This document shows, piece by piece, positions 44,141 through 52,609 of a stretch of DNA of 64,000 bases. Position 1 is the first letter of the stretch, and every line of letters begins with the position of its first letter. The translations under genes were made by a program, and so were the position numbers. Location of the stretch: positions 1 through 64,000 of the forward strand of contig JAPLTN010000107.1 in NCBI GenBank assembly GCA_026398135.1, written 5' to 3'. The notes under the pieces were generated by a model. It saw nothing but the letters and a program-made list of their open reading frames with translations. It made no database searches and was not told the DNA's origin. The stretch is from Verrucomicrobiota bacterium. Lineage in GTDB: Bacteria; Verrucomicrobiota; Verrucomicrobiia; Opitutales; Opitutaceae.

Positions 44141-47013
44141 GGGCGGGATGCTGCGGACTTGAGGAGGAACCGGCGGATTTCGGTGGCGGTTTCGGCTGAC
44201 GCGGACGCCAACTCCCCTTCTGCCACGGTCCTGAGGTTGGCTATCATACCGGCCTCGAGGTTCTGCTCGGCTAGCAGGCGCCAGACATAAGGGCGGTGAG
44301 TGGTAAATTTGAACTCAAGAGCGCGGCTAAGAACTTTGTGTGCAAGGGCGGGGAAATTGGCCGCGATTCTCCGAAATAAGCGCACCACTGGGCTCTCCAG
44401 GTCACTTTCGCGCTCCAGAGGAAATAGGATCGTCATCAACTGCACGTAGGGTTCGTGCCGCGTGGAATTAAAACATGGGATAAGATATTTTTCGAATGTC
44501 TTGACCCACTCCTGCGCGGGTTGGCTTCTTTCCTGAAATTGGTAGTAGGAAAGGAAGTTGTTGCGAATCAGGGCGGCATGCAGGTCGTCGTCACCGTCCG
44601 CGAGCGTATCGATCAACAGGTCGAGATTCAGGAACGGGAAACGTTCCCGCGGCCCGCGCCAGAGTAGGAACTCCGCGACGCGGGTAGAGTTGTGGTTAGC
44701 CTTCTCGAGCACCGTGCGGACCCGGACCGCGTCATCCGTATTGTGGTGTTCCTCGGCGACGAAGAATATCTCCGGGACAAAAACCTCATCGTAGGCGGGC
44801 TGTTGGGAATAGTATTTCCAGAATTCCAACTTGTCGGGCAGCCGAGAGGTATAAAATAGAAACCGCTTGATACCCTCGCTGATCTGAGTCGTGCCTTCCT
44901 CGCTGGCGGCGACAAACGTAGCGAAACCGCTTGGCGTCATCGGGTCGAAATTCTCAACGAGGTATTTGGCAATCAGGAAATCCCGGAATTCATCGTAGAC
45001 GAAATTCAACACATCGGCCGGTGCGGCCAAGCTGATGTTGCCGCTGGGCGCCGGGTCGCGCCGCAGGAGAATTTCCTCCCCCAAAAGAAACCAAAGGTCG
45101 GAGTGCATTGCCGTGGGGACCTCCGAAAAGGGAACATCTGAAAATTGGCGTTTGATCACCATGTAACTGGTCACCCAGCGGATCACGGCGAGTAACTCTT
45201 TCTTGCTCCCGACCGGTGAGAGTTGTTGCACAGTGCGGTTCTTGGTATCCGCAGCGTCATCAAGCTTTTTGTTGAGGTAGAGATCGAAGATTTGCGCCCG
45301 ATAAATGTGGGGAATGTCCGGCATCTGGTAATTGGCCGGCCGTCCCCGTTTACCGTAGGCTACGCAAAAGAACCGTAGCAGCAGTGTGTCGTCCTGAAGA
45401 AAGCGCTGGGCCTGCTCGTCGACCCTATTCGGATCGACCTCGAAATATCTGAAGTAGCCGTCGAGCAGCTGATCACGGGCGAAGTCACCCAGATATTGCT
45501 GCCGGGGTTCAACGAGGAGAATGTCGTTTTTGAAGGTACTTTTAAGCAGGTTGCCGAAGCGCTGGATGAAATATTCCGAGCGGCAGGTGAAATAGAATCG
45601 GACATTAGGGAACTTGAGCGCAGCGCTCACGAGTTCCTCCAGCTCCCCGGCAAATTGTGAAATTCGGCTGTGCTCGTTGAGCCCCTCGAAGACGAAGACG
45701 AATGGCTGCTGCTTCTCGGCGGCATAGTTGGAAAGCACTCTGGCCGCGGCCTGAAACGTGGGCGTCTTGCCTTGGAGGAGGGTGCGCTGGATGTGTTCAC
45801 CCAAGTCGCCACTGATGCGGCCGAGCTGCAAGCCGGTGAAATAGGCACACGGCACCTCGTGCGGCACGCCGAATCGTTCGACAAAGTCGCAGACAAGATT
45901 GGTCTTACCCTGGCCCGCCTTTCCGGTCAGGATGAAAACACGACGCTGGACGGCGTGTAGTTTCTGAATCTGGTCCTCAGTCCATTCCTGCACGACCCGC
46001 GCGGTATCGCGCACGCGCCATGCGTTTTGATCATGAAAATCGCGCTTTCCGGGTGCGATGGGACAAGGCGGCAGATCGCCGTGATTCAATCCGTCAAAGA
46101 GCTTGGCCGCAGCTGCCAGTTGCAGGAGTTCCTGTTCGATTTGCTGCGCGGCGCTGGCAAGTTCCTCCGGTCTCGCCGTCGACCGGAATTTCTCCGCGTT
46201 GATCACCGGCAGAAGCGGCAATCCGCACTTGGCGAGAAACTTGTTCCAAATTGGCAAGCGGCAGCGTGTAACACTGTCGAGGATTTCCCCAAAAAACAGG
46301 TGCGGATGCCAGAATACGCGCGAGAGCGCCTTGGTGGATGTCGTCTCAACGAATATGTCTGGGATATATTTACCCGTCTCCTTCTCACGATTCACCTGCG
46401 TGATCGCTTGACCTACCAGCAGCGTCCTAACGTCGATCCACTCCTCGCCGACCACGCTCTGGGCCAGCAGGTCGCGAATTTCGCGAATCTTCGGCCCGCT
46501 CAGATTGCTGATATCGCGGTATAAATCGGTGAATTCGACGATGTCATCCGCTTGCTTGAACTTGAACTTCCCTCTACAGATTCTGGTCCACTTTTTCCGG
46601 CTGACAGCACTGAAGGCGACGGGCTTAGGCGCGAAGATGAAAAACTGCAGCTTCGAATATTTCTGGAAAGTCTTGCTAGCGACAAAACCAGTGAGGGTAT
46701 CGGTGATCTTGGAGGCGTGACGTTCGGTGGTGATTTGAAATGCGAACTTCTTCAGGTCATCCACGAGGTCGACGTAAGGCTCATTAGCGCCTTTCGCGTT
46801 TGCGTTGCGTAGATGCGGTAGGTCGTAGGTCTTGGCCAGCACCGGTAGCAGAATGTTTTCGAGGATCTTGTTCTTAGAAAAATAGCCAGCCGCGTTCTCT
46901 AGGCTGATTTGGTGCTGTAGGCGGCCGAGGGTGCTACTGATATCGTCGAGCGCCTTACTAGTGGTCATGATGGGATTTATGTGAATGAAGCGGATAAGCT
47001 CTTTTTCGGCCAT
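44137..47013 (-). CDS. NACHT/STAND-like NTPase with SMEK-like N-terminal domain
   Basis: A 958-residue protein (alternative start Met16 at 46968). Residues ~38-130 resemble the SMEK domain (AAGYFSKNKILENILLPVL, YVDLVDDLKKFAFQITTERHASKI), found at the N-terminus of NACHT proteins in bacteria. A linker domain leads to the NTPase: Walker A LTGKAGQGKTNLV (~363-374), Walker B PFVFVFEGLNEHSRI (~437-450), a sensor-like FYFTCRSEYF. A C-terminal ~400-residue helical region follows. Such STAND NTPases act as phage sensors (bacterial NLR-like, Avs). The effector could be the SMEK domain or an operon partner. GC is lower than in the flanks. Confidence 0.8.
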   Translation of the reverse strand: MAEKELIRFIHINPIMTTSKALDDISSTLGRLQHQISLENAAGYFSKNKILENILLPVLAKTYDLPHLRNANAKGANEPYVDLVDDLKKFAFQITTERHASKITDTLTGFVASKTFQKYSKLQFFIFAPKPVAFSAVSRKKWTRICRGKFKFKQADDIVEFTDLYRDISNLSGPKIREIRDLLAQSVVGEEWIDVRTLLVGQAITQVNREKETGKYIPDIFVETTSTKALSRVFWHPHLFFGEILDSVTRCRLPIWNKFLAKCGLPLLPVINAEKFRSTARPEELASAAQQIEQELLQLAAAAKLFDGLNHGDLPPCPIAPGKRDFHDQNAWRVRDTARVVQEWTEDQIQKLHAVQRRVFILTGKAGQGKTNLVCDFVERFGVPHEVPCAYFTGLQLGRISGDLGEHIQRTLLQGKTPTFQAAARVLSNYAAEKQQPFVFVFEGLNEHSRISQFAGELEELVSAALKFPNVRFYFTCRSEYFIQRFGNLLKSTFKNDILLVEPRQQYLGDFARDQLLDGYFRYFEVDPNRVDEQAQRFLQDDTLLLRFFCVAYGKRGRPANYQMPDIPHIYRAQIFDLYLNKKLDDAADTKNRTVQQLSPVGSKKELLAVIRWVTSYMVIKRQFSDVPFSEVPTAMHSDLWFLLGEEILLRRDPAPSGNISLAAPADVLNFVYDEFRDFLIAKYLVENFDPMTPSGFATFVAASEEGTTQISEGIKRFLFYTSRLPDKLEFWKYYSQQPAYDEVFVPEIFFVAEEHHNTDDAVRVRTVLEKANHNSTRVAEFLLWRGPRERFPFLNLDLLIDTLADGDDDLHAALIRNNFLSYYQFQERSQPAQEWVKTFEKYLIPCFNSTRHEPYVQLMTILFPLERESDLESPVVRLFRRIAANFPALAHKVLSRALEFKFTTHRPYVWRLLAEQNLEAGMIANLRTVAEGELASASAETATEIRRFLLKSAASRP

Positions 47014-47273
47014 GAAATCTAGCAGAGGGTATATCCGATGTTTATGGATGGACTAGCGTGGCGTTCGAATGCGGGCAGATGAGGCGTTCGCCGTGGAAGT
47101 GGATCAGATGATCAGAAGCATCGGCAATCTACACCTCTAAGAGACTTGCGCGGATAAGAAACTAGGCCGGTTCTGAATAGTTCGATAAGCGGTAAAATGT
47201 TGTCACTCAATTTTGGCATAAAAGTGAGGGTAAGCGCGACATAGAATGGCCTCTACTTGCCTAGTGAACGGAT
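47014..47273. other. Intergenic region, probable promoter of the NACHT operon
   Basis: 260 bp, less GC-rich than its right flank. It should hold the NACHT operon promoter on the minus strand (for instance near 47040-47130) but I see no clear -35/-10 pair. It also marks the right edge of the low-GC insert; the next gene returns to high GC. Confidence 0.45.
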
Positions 47274-47867
47274 TCAGATGGCTGGCGTGCGGCGCCGGAG
47301 AGCTAGGCCTAGGAGGAGGCCGAGGGCTACGCCAGCGGCTAGGGCGGTGAGGACATAAGTGAGCACGGCTTTCTTTTGGAGGAAGGCCACGATGCTGTTG
47401 CGGAAGGGGTCCATCGTCACTTGCGAGCGGACGAGTTTCCAACCGGCGTCGGTGCGGCGGAGAACCGCTGTCCAAGTGCTCGTGTAGGTAAACTCGCCGG
47501 CGGCGGTTTTCACGAACTCCTCGGCGGTGCCGTGGGCGACGGCGAGGTCGCCGGAGAGCAGGCTGGGCTCGGCGGCGAGTTTGATGCGGTAAACCACGCC
47601 CGGAAAATCGGCGTGGAAGCGGTCGTAGATGGCCTGGAGTTCGGCGAAGGTGCGGAAGGATTGGTTGTCCACGGTGACGCCGCTGCTACCTGCATCGAAC
47701 AGCGGGGCGAGGGGCGCGAGGTCGCCGCTGGCGATGGCGGTTTCGTAGGTGGTCTTGAGGGCGCGGAGTTCTTCGTGAAGGACGTCGGCCGGGGGCGTGG
47801 CGGCTTGGATGGAGGCGAGGCCGAGGAAGGTGGCGGCGAGGGCGAGCAGGTGGCGGAGGCGTTTCAT
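47274..47867 (-). CDS. Exported SnoaL/DUF4440-like protein with C-terminal anchor
   Basis: A protein of 197 residues from ATG 47867. N-terminal signal (LRHLLALAATFLGLASIQAA), then an NTF2-like alpha+beta body (LKTTYETAIASGDLAPLAPLFDAG, FRTFAELQAIYDRFHADFPG, YTSTWTAVLRRTDAGWKLVRSQVTMDPF) and a C-terminal membrane helix (VLTYVLTALAAGVALGLLLGLAL) with basic end. NTF2-like folds can be enzymes (cyclases, isomerases) or binding proteins. Its ATG overlaps the stop of the LbH-like gene. Last gene of the desaturase/di-iron operon. Confidence 0.72.
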   Translation of the reverse strand: MKRLRHLLALAATFLGLASIQAATPPADVLHEELRALKTTYETAIASGDLAPLAPLFDAGSSGVTVDNQSFRTFAELQAIYDRFHADFPGVVYRIKLAAEPSLLSGDLAVAHGTAEEFVKTAAGEFTYTSTWTAVLRRTDAGWKLVRSQVTMDPFRNSIVAFLQKKAVLTYVLTALAAGVALGLLLGLALRRRTPAI

Positions 47868-48610
47868 AGGGTGCTGGAGTCGGTGGTGGTTGGTTGAGTG
47901 GAGGAAAGTCGTTGGCCTTGGCGCCAGCGGGTGAAGGGGGGGCCGAGGAAGAGGACTTCGGTGGCCTGGTCGGCTTCGAGGTGGAGGCCGGGGGCGAGCA
48001 GGGCGCCGGCGCCTAGGGTGCAGCGGTCTCCGAGGGTGACAGAGCCGAGGGTGAGGGTGGCGCGGCCGGAGGAATCGAGTCCGCCGAAGTGGCCGACGAT
48101 GCGGGCGTCGAGGCCGAGCACGACGTCGTCGCCGAGGCGGAGGAGGGGGCGGTCGTAGAGGCGCACGCCGGGCGACCAGAGGGTGAGGCGGCCGATGTGC
48201 GCGCCCCAGAGGCGGAGCCAGGCGGAGTAGGCCCCGGGGACGAGGCGGAGGAGTTCTTCGATCCAGGCGAGGCGGTTGAAAATCATCTGGAGCTGCCAAG
48301 TCGTCCACCAATTGAAAAAGGCGGTGGAGGGGATAGCGATGTCGCCGGCTGGCAGCGGGGCGCGGAGGAGCACGAGGCGGGCCAGCAGCGGCGGGAGCAG
48401 GAGCAGGCACACGGCGGCGGCAGCGAAGCGGACGAGCGGGCCCGCAGGAGGGAGGAACGCGAGCGATAAGGTGATGACGGCGTGCAGGAGGGGCCAGGCG
48501 TTGAGCGCGAGCAGGCGGAGTTTTTGGGCCGGGGTGAAACGGGCGGCCTCGACGATGACGCGCACGCGCGGGGCGCGGCGGAGTCCGTCAGCGGATGGGT
48601 TTGCCGGCAT
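47864..48610 (-). CDS. Membrane-associated left-handed beta-helix (hexapeptide) acyltransferase-like protein
   Basis: A 248-residue protein. Two hydrophobic stretches in the first half (LLHAVITLSLAFLPPAGPLV, AAAAVCLLLLPPLLARLVLL), then FFNWWTTWQLQMIFNRLAWIEELLRLVPG, then a C-terminal hexapeptide-repeat-like segment (GDDVVLGLDARIVGHFGG..., LGSVTLGDRCTLGAGALLAPGLHL). Hexapeptide proteins are often acyl or acetyl transferases. Its start overlaps the desaturase stop by 23 bp. Substrate unknown. Confidence 0.68.
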   Translation of the reverse strand: MPANPSADGLRRAPRVRVIVEAARFTPAQKLRLLALNAWPLLHAVITLSLAFLPPAGPLVRFAAAAVCLLLLPPLLARLVLLRAPLPAGDIAIPSTAFFNWWTTWQLQMIFNRLAWIEELLRLVPGAYSAWLRLWGAHIGRLTLWSPGVRLYDRPLLRLGDDVVLGLDARIVGHFGGLDSSGRATLTLGSVTLGDRCTLGAGALLAPGLHLEADQATEVLFLGPPFTRWRQGQRLSSTQPTTTDSSTL

Positions 48611-49532
48611 GGGAGTTGGGGACGGTGCGTTGGGCGGGAGTGGGGCCGCGCCATTGGCGGAGCCAGGCCTGGAACATGGATTCGCGGGGGGCGGCGGGGC
48701 CCTCGCCGAGGCGGGGGAGCTGGGTCCAGGGAATGTGCGGGTGCTCGTGGTGGCGCTGGTGCCAGTTGTGGTTGAGCCAGAGAGTGTCGAGCCAGCGGAA
48801 GGTGCGGAGGTTGCGCGCGCCTTTGTGAATGTCGCGCTCGGTGTGGTAGTGATGCATGTATTGCATGGATGACCAGCTGACGCCGAAGGCTCCGACCAAG
48901 GTGATCCAGACGGTCCACGGTACGAGGCCGGAGGCGATCAGGCCGCAGTGGAGGAGGAGCAGGGCGGCGGCTTCGATACGGATGAGGCGGTCGTAGCGGG
49001 GATTGAGCGATTCGAGAAGGGCTTCGGTGGGGCGGTCGAAGCTGGCGAGGGAGGCGGTCCAGAGGCGGGGACGGAAGGGGAGGACTAAGTTGCTCACTGC
49101 GATGCAGAGCCAAAAGCCGCCGGTGAGGATGTTGTAGAAGGCCCAGTGTTTCCAGAGGCGGCTGTCGCCCTCGAAGTAGTGGTCGAAGGCCTCGTCGTCG
49201 GTGCGGTTGCGCACGTGGTGGCCGAGGTGGCCCTGGCGGAGGAGGTGGAAGGGGGCGGGAAAAAAGAGGGCGAGGACGGTGCCGACGGCGTCGTTGAGGT
49301 GGCGGTTCGGGTGGAGCAGGCCGTGCTCGGCCTCGTGGAGCAGGAGGTATGCGGAGTTCATCGCGAGGGCGTAGCCGACGGCGAAGAGCGGAGCCCAAGG
49401 CCAGAAGGGGAGGCGGCCGGCGCCGAGCAGGAGCGCGACAAGGGCGGCGAGTTGCGCGGCGGCGATGAGGAGGTTGAGCCGCGCGGGGAGGGGTTGGGCG
49501 GCCGGGGGTGTGGGGTCAGGCGGTGTGTTCAT
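48588..49532 (-). CDS. Membrane fatty-acid desaturase-like di-iron enzyme 2
   Basis: A 314-residue protein from ATG 49532. The three His boxes are HEAEHGLLH (HxxxH type), GHLGHHVRN (HxxHH) and HNWHQRHHEHP (HxxHH), with four hydrophobic helices around them. The HYHTER region near the third box adds another His pair. Such enzymes desaturate, hydroxylate or epoxidise acyl chains, or act on other lipids. Overlaps both neighbours. The enzyme at 51299-52267 is the other desaturase of the operon. Confidence 0.85.
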   Translation of the reverse strand: MNTPPDPTPPAAQPLPARLNLLIAAAQLAALVALLLGAGRLPFWPWAPLFAVGYALAMNSAYLLLHEAEHGLLHPNRHLNDAVGTVLALFFPAPFHLLRQGHLGHHVRNRTDDEAFDHYFEGDSRLWKHWAFYNILTGGFWLCIAVSNLVLPFRPRLWTASLASFDRPTEALLESLNPRYDRLIRIEAAALLLLHCGLIASGLVPWTVWITLVGAFGVSWSSMQYMHHYHTERDIHKGARNLRTFRWLDTLWLNHNWHQRHHEHPHIPWTQLPRLGEGPAAPRESMFQAWLRQWRGPTPAQRTVPNSHAGKPIR

Positions 49533-50397
49533 GGGCGAGCCAGCGGGCGACGAAGGGGGCGAGGTCGGGTGAGGAAGAGGCGTGTTTGTGGGTCCGGGGC
49601 ACGGCGTCGCGGCCGAAGACGGCGGCGCGGAAATCCTCGCGGGCAGCAAGGGCGCGGAGCTGGGCCTTGAGCGTGGCGGGCGGGACGGAGAGGTCGGGCA
49701 GGTCGGCGGCGAGGGCGTCGATCACGCGCACGGCGGCGCGGCGGGGTACGGCAATGAATTCGCCGACCATCCAGTCGAGCAGGCGGACGTTGAGGCGGCG
49801 AAGCCAGGCGGGAGTGGCGGGCCAGAGCTGGTTGAGCAGGGCGATGTCCCACTGCACGTGGTCGGCCTCGTCGATCAGGTGCTGGCGCTGGGCGGCTACG
49901 ATGGCGGCGGGAAACGCGTCGGGCTCGGCGAGATAGAGCCGGCTGGCGAACATGGTGCGCTCTTCTAGGAGTTGCACGAGCCAGATAAGAAAGGGGAACT
50001 GGCGCGGGTGGCGGAGGAGGCCGGCGAGGACGGCGTCGCCGACGAGACCGACGCGTACGAAGTGGCGCCAGGTGTCGGTATACCACTCCGGGCGTAGCTC
50101 GCGGAGGAGGGCGTGAAAGGCAGCGGAGTGGGTGTTTTCCTCGGCCTGAAAGGTGTGGAGCGATTCGCGTAGAGACGGATCAGATACGAGCGGGCGGGCG
50201 GCGCGTAGCATGGGCACGATGATGGCCTGCTCGAAGTAGATGATTTGTTCATGGAAATAGAGACCGTGGAGCTGATTGTAGCGCAGGCGCTCGGCAGGGC
50301 GGAGGTCGGCCCAGGCAGGGACGAGGCGGAGCGGGGTGAGGCGCTCGGGGATGAAGGGGCGCGTCCAGGCGGCGGAAGGCGAGGGGCGCGCGTTCAT
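49516..50397 (-). CDS. AurF-like di-iron oxygenase 2
   Basis: A 293-residue helical protein. Iron ligand patterns of the AurF/p-aminobenzoate N-oxygenase type are visible: YFHEQIIYFE, FQAEENTHSAAFHALL (E..H), LEERTMFASRLY, and DEADHVQWDI (DE..H). AurF and relatives are soluble di-iron enzymes that oxidise aryl amines; other members hydroxylate acyl or amino groups. It resembles the next protein (50394-51302), so they are tandem paralogues. ATGA overlap with that gene. Confidence 0.8.
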   Translation of the reverse strand: MNARPSPSAAWTRPFIPERLTPLRLVPAWADLRPAERLRYNQLHGLYFHEQIIYFEQAIIVPMLRAARPLVSDPSLRESLHTFQAEENTHSAAFHALLRELRPEWYTDTWRHFVRVGLVGDAVLAGLLRHPRQFPFLIWLVQLLEERTMFASRLYLAEPDAFPAAIVAAQRQHLIDEADHVQWDIALLNQLWPATPAWLRRLNVRLLDWMVGEFIAVPRRAAVRVIDALAADLPDLSVPPATLKAQLRALAAREDFRAAVFGRDAVPRTHKHASSSPDLAPFVARWLAHEHTA

Positions 50398-51302
50398 AAG
50401 GTGTGGCCGGCGGGCGCGGGCAGGAGATCTTGTTCGAGGCGGCGGAGTTCGCGGAAGCGATCGGCGAGGGCGAAAGTGCGTGGCTCGCGGGCTCGGCTGT
50501 AGAGGGTGCCGAGGTAGTCGGCGCGGGAGCCGAGGGCATTGATCTCGCGGCGCAGGCGGGGGAGCAGCGGGGTGATTTCGGGGTGTTCGCGGGCGAGCTG
50601 GAGGACAACGGCCCAGCCGGCGCGTTTGGGTGCTTGGAAAAATTCGCGGAGGAGGGTGACGAAGAGCCAGCGGTTGAGCAGACGTCCGGCGGGGGAGAGG
50701 GCTGGCCACAGGCGGCGGATGAGCTCGGCGTCGCAGCTCACGTGGCCGGCCTCGTCGGCGGCGTGGAGGCGGTGAAGGGCGACGTAGTGGGGTTCTAGGG
50801 AGTCGGCTTCGCGGATGATTTCGCGGGAGGCGGGGAGGGTGCGCTCCTCAATGATCATGGCGAGCCAGAGGACGAAGGGGAAGGCGGCGGGGCGGCGCGC
50901 GCACCCGTCGAAGATGCGTTGGGCGAGGCGCGGGGAGGAGACGAAGACGTGGCGGTTGTCGGCGTAAAGTGCGGGCTCGCTGGCGCGGTGGAGGAGGTGA
51001 AACCAGTGGGAATGGATGCGCTCCTCGGCTTGGAAAATGCGCAAACGCTCGGCCAGCGGGTCGCCTGCGTAGTGACGCATGAGGGCGGGCAAGATAGGGC
51101 CGGCGAGCATGCTTTCTAGGTAGATGAACTGCTCGTGGTAGGCGCTGGCGAAAAGCTGGTTGTAGCGCAGGCGCACGGCCGGCGAGAGCACGGCGTAGAC
51201 GGAGGTGTGGGCGAGCGGGGTGAGCGACTCGGGTAGGAAGCGGCGGGATTTGTCCACGACGCCGAGGCGGAAGCGGGCGGGATCGAGCGTCGTCGGGTTC
51301 AT
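50394..51302 (-). CDS. AurF-like di-iron oxygenase 1
   Basis: A 302-residue protein with the same plan as its downstream paralogue: YHEQFIYLESM, FQAEERIHSHWFHLL, IIEERTLPASREI, DEAGHVSCDAELI. The matching ExxH and DExxH helices support a four-helix di-iron site. Two copies in a row suggest either a heterodimer or two steps on one substrate. ATGA overlaps join it to the desaturase upstream (51299) and to paralogue 2 downstream. Confidence 0.8.
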   Translation of the reverse strand: MNPTTLDPARFRLGVVDKSRRFLPESLTPLAHTSVYAVLSPAVRLRYNQLFASAYHEQFIYLESMLAGPILPALMRHYAGDPLAERLRIFQAEERIHSHWFHLLHRASEPALYADNRHVFVSSPRLAQRIFDGCARRPAAFPFVLWLAMIIEERTLPASREIIREADSLEPHYVALHRLHAADEAGHVSCDAELIRRLWPALSPAGRLLNRWLFVTLLREFFQAPKRAGWAVVLQLAREHPEITPLLPRLRREINALGSRADYLGTLYSRAREPRTFALADRFRELRRLEQDLLPAPAGHTL

Positions 51303-52267
51303 GCGGAGGGACGCGCGGGCGCGACGGCGGGAGCAGCAGGGCAGGGCGACGGATGACTGCGTTGCGTGAACCAATCCCGGTAGAAGGCCCAGAGGTGGGG
51401 CGAGACGAGGCGGGGGTCGATGCGCGGGGCGATCTCGCGGGCGTGGTAGGCGGGCAGCTCGCTCCAGTGCAGGGTGGGCCGGAGGTGGTGGGCGGTGTGG
51501 AAGCCGACGTTGAAGAAGAAAAAATTGAACCAGCGGCCCGTGATGTTGCGGCTGTTGTGCCACGGATCGTCGGGGGCGAGGGCCTGGTGTTGAAGCAGGT
51601 TGAAGGTGACGAGCCACCACTGGCCATGGAGCCAAGGGAGGGCGACGCACAATAGGGCGACGCGCCAGTCGATGAAGAGGAGAGTTGTGAAGATGCCCCA
51701 GAGGCTGGCCTGTTCGGCGAGGGCGCGCCAAAAGAGCGGACGGTTGGTGCGCCACCAAAGGCGGAAATCGAGGGGCTTGCGGATGTAGAGTTCCCAGGCG
51801 GCGCTGGGGAAAAAGCAGAGCACGTTGAGGAGCTGGGAGCGGAAGCCGACGAGGTCGGCGCGCACGAAATCGTGCTCGGTGTTACTGTGGCCGTGGTGGC
51901 GGAGGTTGTGCTCGGTGAGGATGGAGGTGGCGGTGGTGCCGGTGAGCCAGCCGAGCCAGTGGTCGAGGGCGAGGTTGGGCCAGCGAGCGCGAAAGGTGCG
52001 CCGGTGCATGTGATTGTGCTTCACGTTGGCCGACATGACGGCGAGCCAGCCCGCCGGATAAAGTCCGAGCCAGAGTGGAATGCGGTCCAGAAAAAGACCG
52101 GCCATCAAGCCGGTTTGGAAGGTGAGAACGGCGAGCGCCCATGCGTCGGAGGAATGACGTAGCCCGGGATAGAAGAAGTCGCGACGCCTTTTTATGGGGA
52201 CGGATTTTTCACGAAAGCTCAGGTCCTGCGCCAGCATACGGCGCAGGCTGAGCAAGCTTGGATACAA
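51299..52267 (-). CDS. Membrane fatty-acid desaturase-like di-iron enzyme 1
   Basis: A 322-residue protein. His boxes: KHNHMHR (HxxxH-like with N), EHNLRHHGHSN (HxxHH) and GFHTAHHLRP (HxxHH), plus helices LALDHWLGWL, LVTFNLLQHQAL. First gene of the six-gene minus-strand operon, so the promoter lies between 52267 and about 52340. Function should be desaturation, hydroxylation or similar oxidation of a lipid; the substrate is unknown. The start could be Met11. Confidence 0.85.
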   Translation of the reverse strand: MYPSLLSLRRMLAQDLSFREKSVPIKRRRDFFYPGLRHSSDAWALAVLTFQTGLMAGLFLDRIPLWLGLYPAGWLAVMSANVKHNHMHRRTFRARWPNLALDHWLGWLTGTTATSILTEHNLRHHGHSNTEHDFVRADLVGFRSQLLNVLCFFPSAAWELYIRKPLDFRLWWRTNRPLFWRALAEQASLWGIFTTLLFIDWRVALLCVALPWLHGQWWLVTFNLLQHQALAPDDPWHNSRNITGRWFNFFFFNVGFHTAHHLRPTLHWSELPAYHAREIAPRIDPRLVSPHLWAFYRDWFTQRSHPSPCPAAPAVAPARPSA

Positions 52268-52299
52268 GCAAAGTCTTTTCCTGTGAGCTTATACTTAAT

Positions 52300-52332
52300 C
52301 GCGGTAAACGGCTTCGAAGCGGCGGGCGATGA
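52300..52332 (-). repeat. Copy of the 3' end of the malic enzyme gene (33 bp)
   Basis: 52300-52332 matches 55246-55278 in the same orientation, 32 of 33 bases. The second copy is the end of the NAD malic enzyme gene. The first lies outside any gene. The repeat brackets the 3-kb region with DUF4143, the hsd remnants and the toxin pair, like an insertion scar. Confidence 0.85.
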
Positions 52333-52339
52333 CGTTTCA

Positions 52340-52551
52340 GCGGTGCGGCGCGTGGCGATGTTTGGGCTGAATGATCGACGAGTGCTGGAGTGGATGCTGA
52401 GCGTGATGATCTGCTGGCGTTGGAACTGCTCGCGGCGGTGGCGTGGGCGCAGGTGGATCAGGTGCGGTTCATGGCGGCTTTACCGGTGGATAAACGGCAC
52501 AATGCAAAGATTGATTATCCGGAGCTGGGTAGGCTTCTGAGGCGGAGTTAA
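52340..52551 (+). pseudogene. C-terminal remnant of an AMP-dependent ligase (OleC/acyl-CoA synthetase-like)
   Basis: From 52396 the frame reads AERDDLLALELLAAVAWAQ, then ...ALPVDKRHNAKIDYPELGRLL and stops at 52551. The PVD.RHNAKI block is the typical end of AMP-dependent ligases of the OleC/acyl-CoA synthetase type. Upstream, SAVRRVAMFGLNDRRVLEW (~52356-52395) is in a different frame, consistent with a frameshift. No N-terminal adenylation domain is present nearby, so it is a dead fragment. Confidence 0.7.
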
Positions 52552-52609
52552 ACACGTGGTCGCCGCAGCCGGAGTTTTCGGAGCGGCAAGCGGTAACCTG
52601 ACGAGTGGC

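Noticed and set aside
52283-52540. An 85-codon plus-strand open frame before the DUF4143 gene
   Set aside because: The coding signal (PVDKRHNAKI) lies in another frame. The open frame itself begins in the malic-enzyme repeat and is only partly coincident with the ligase remnant.
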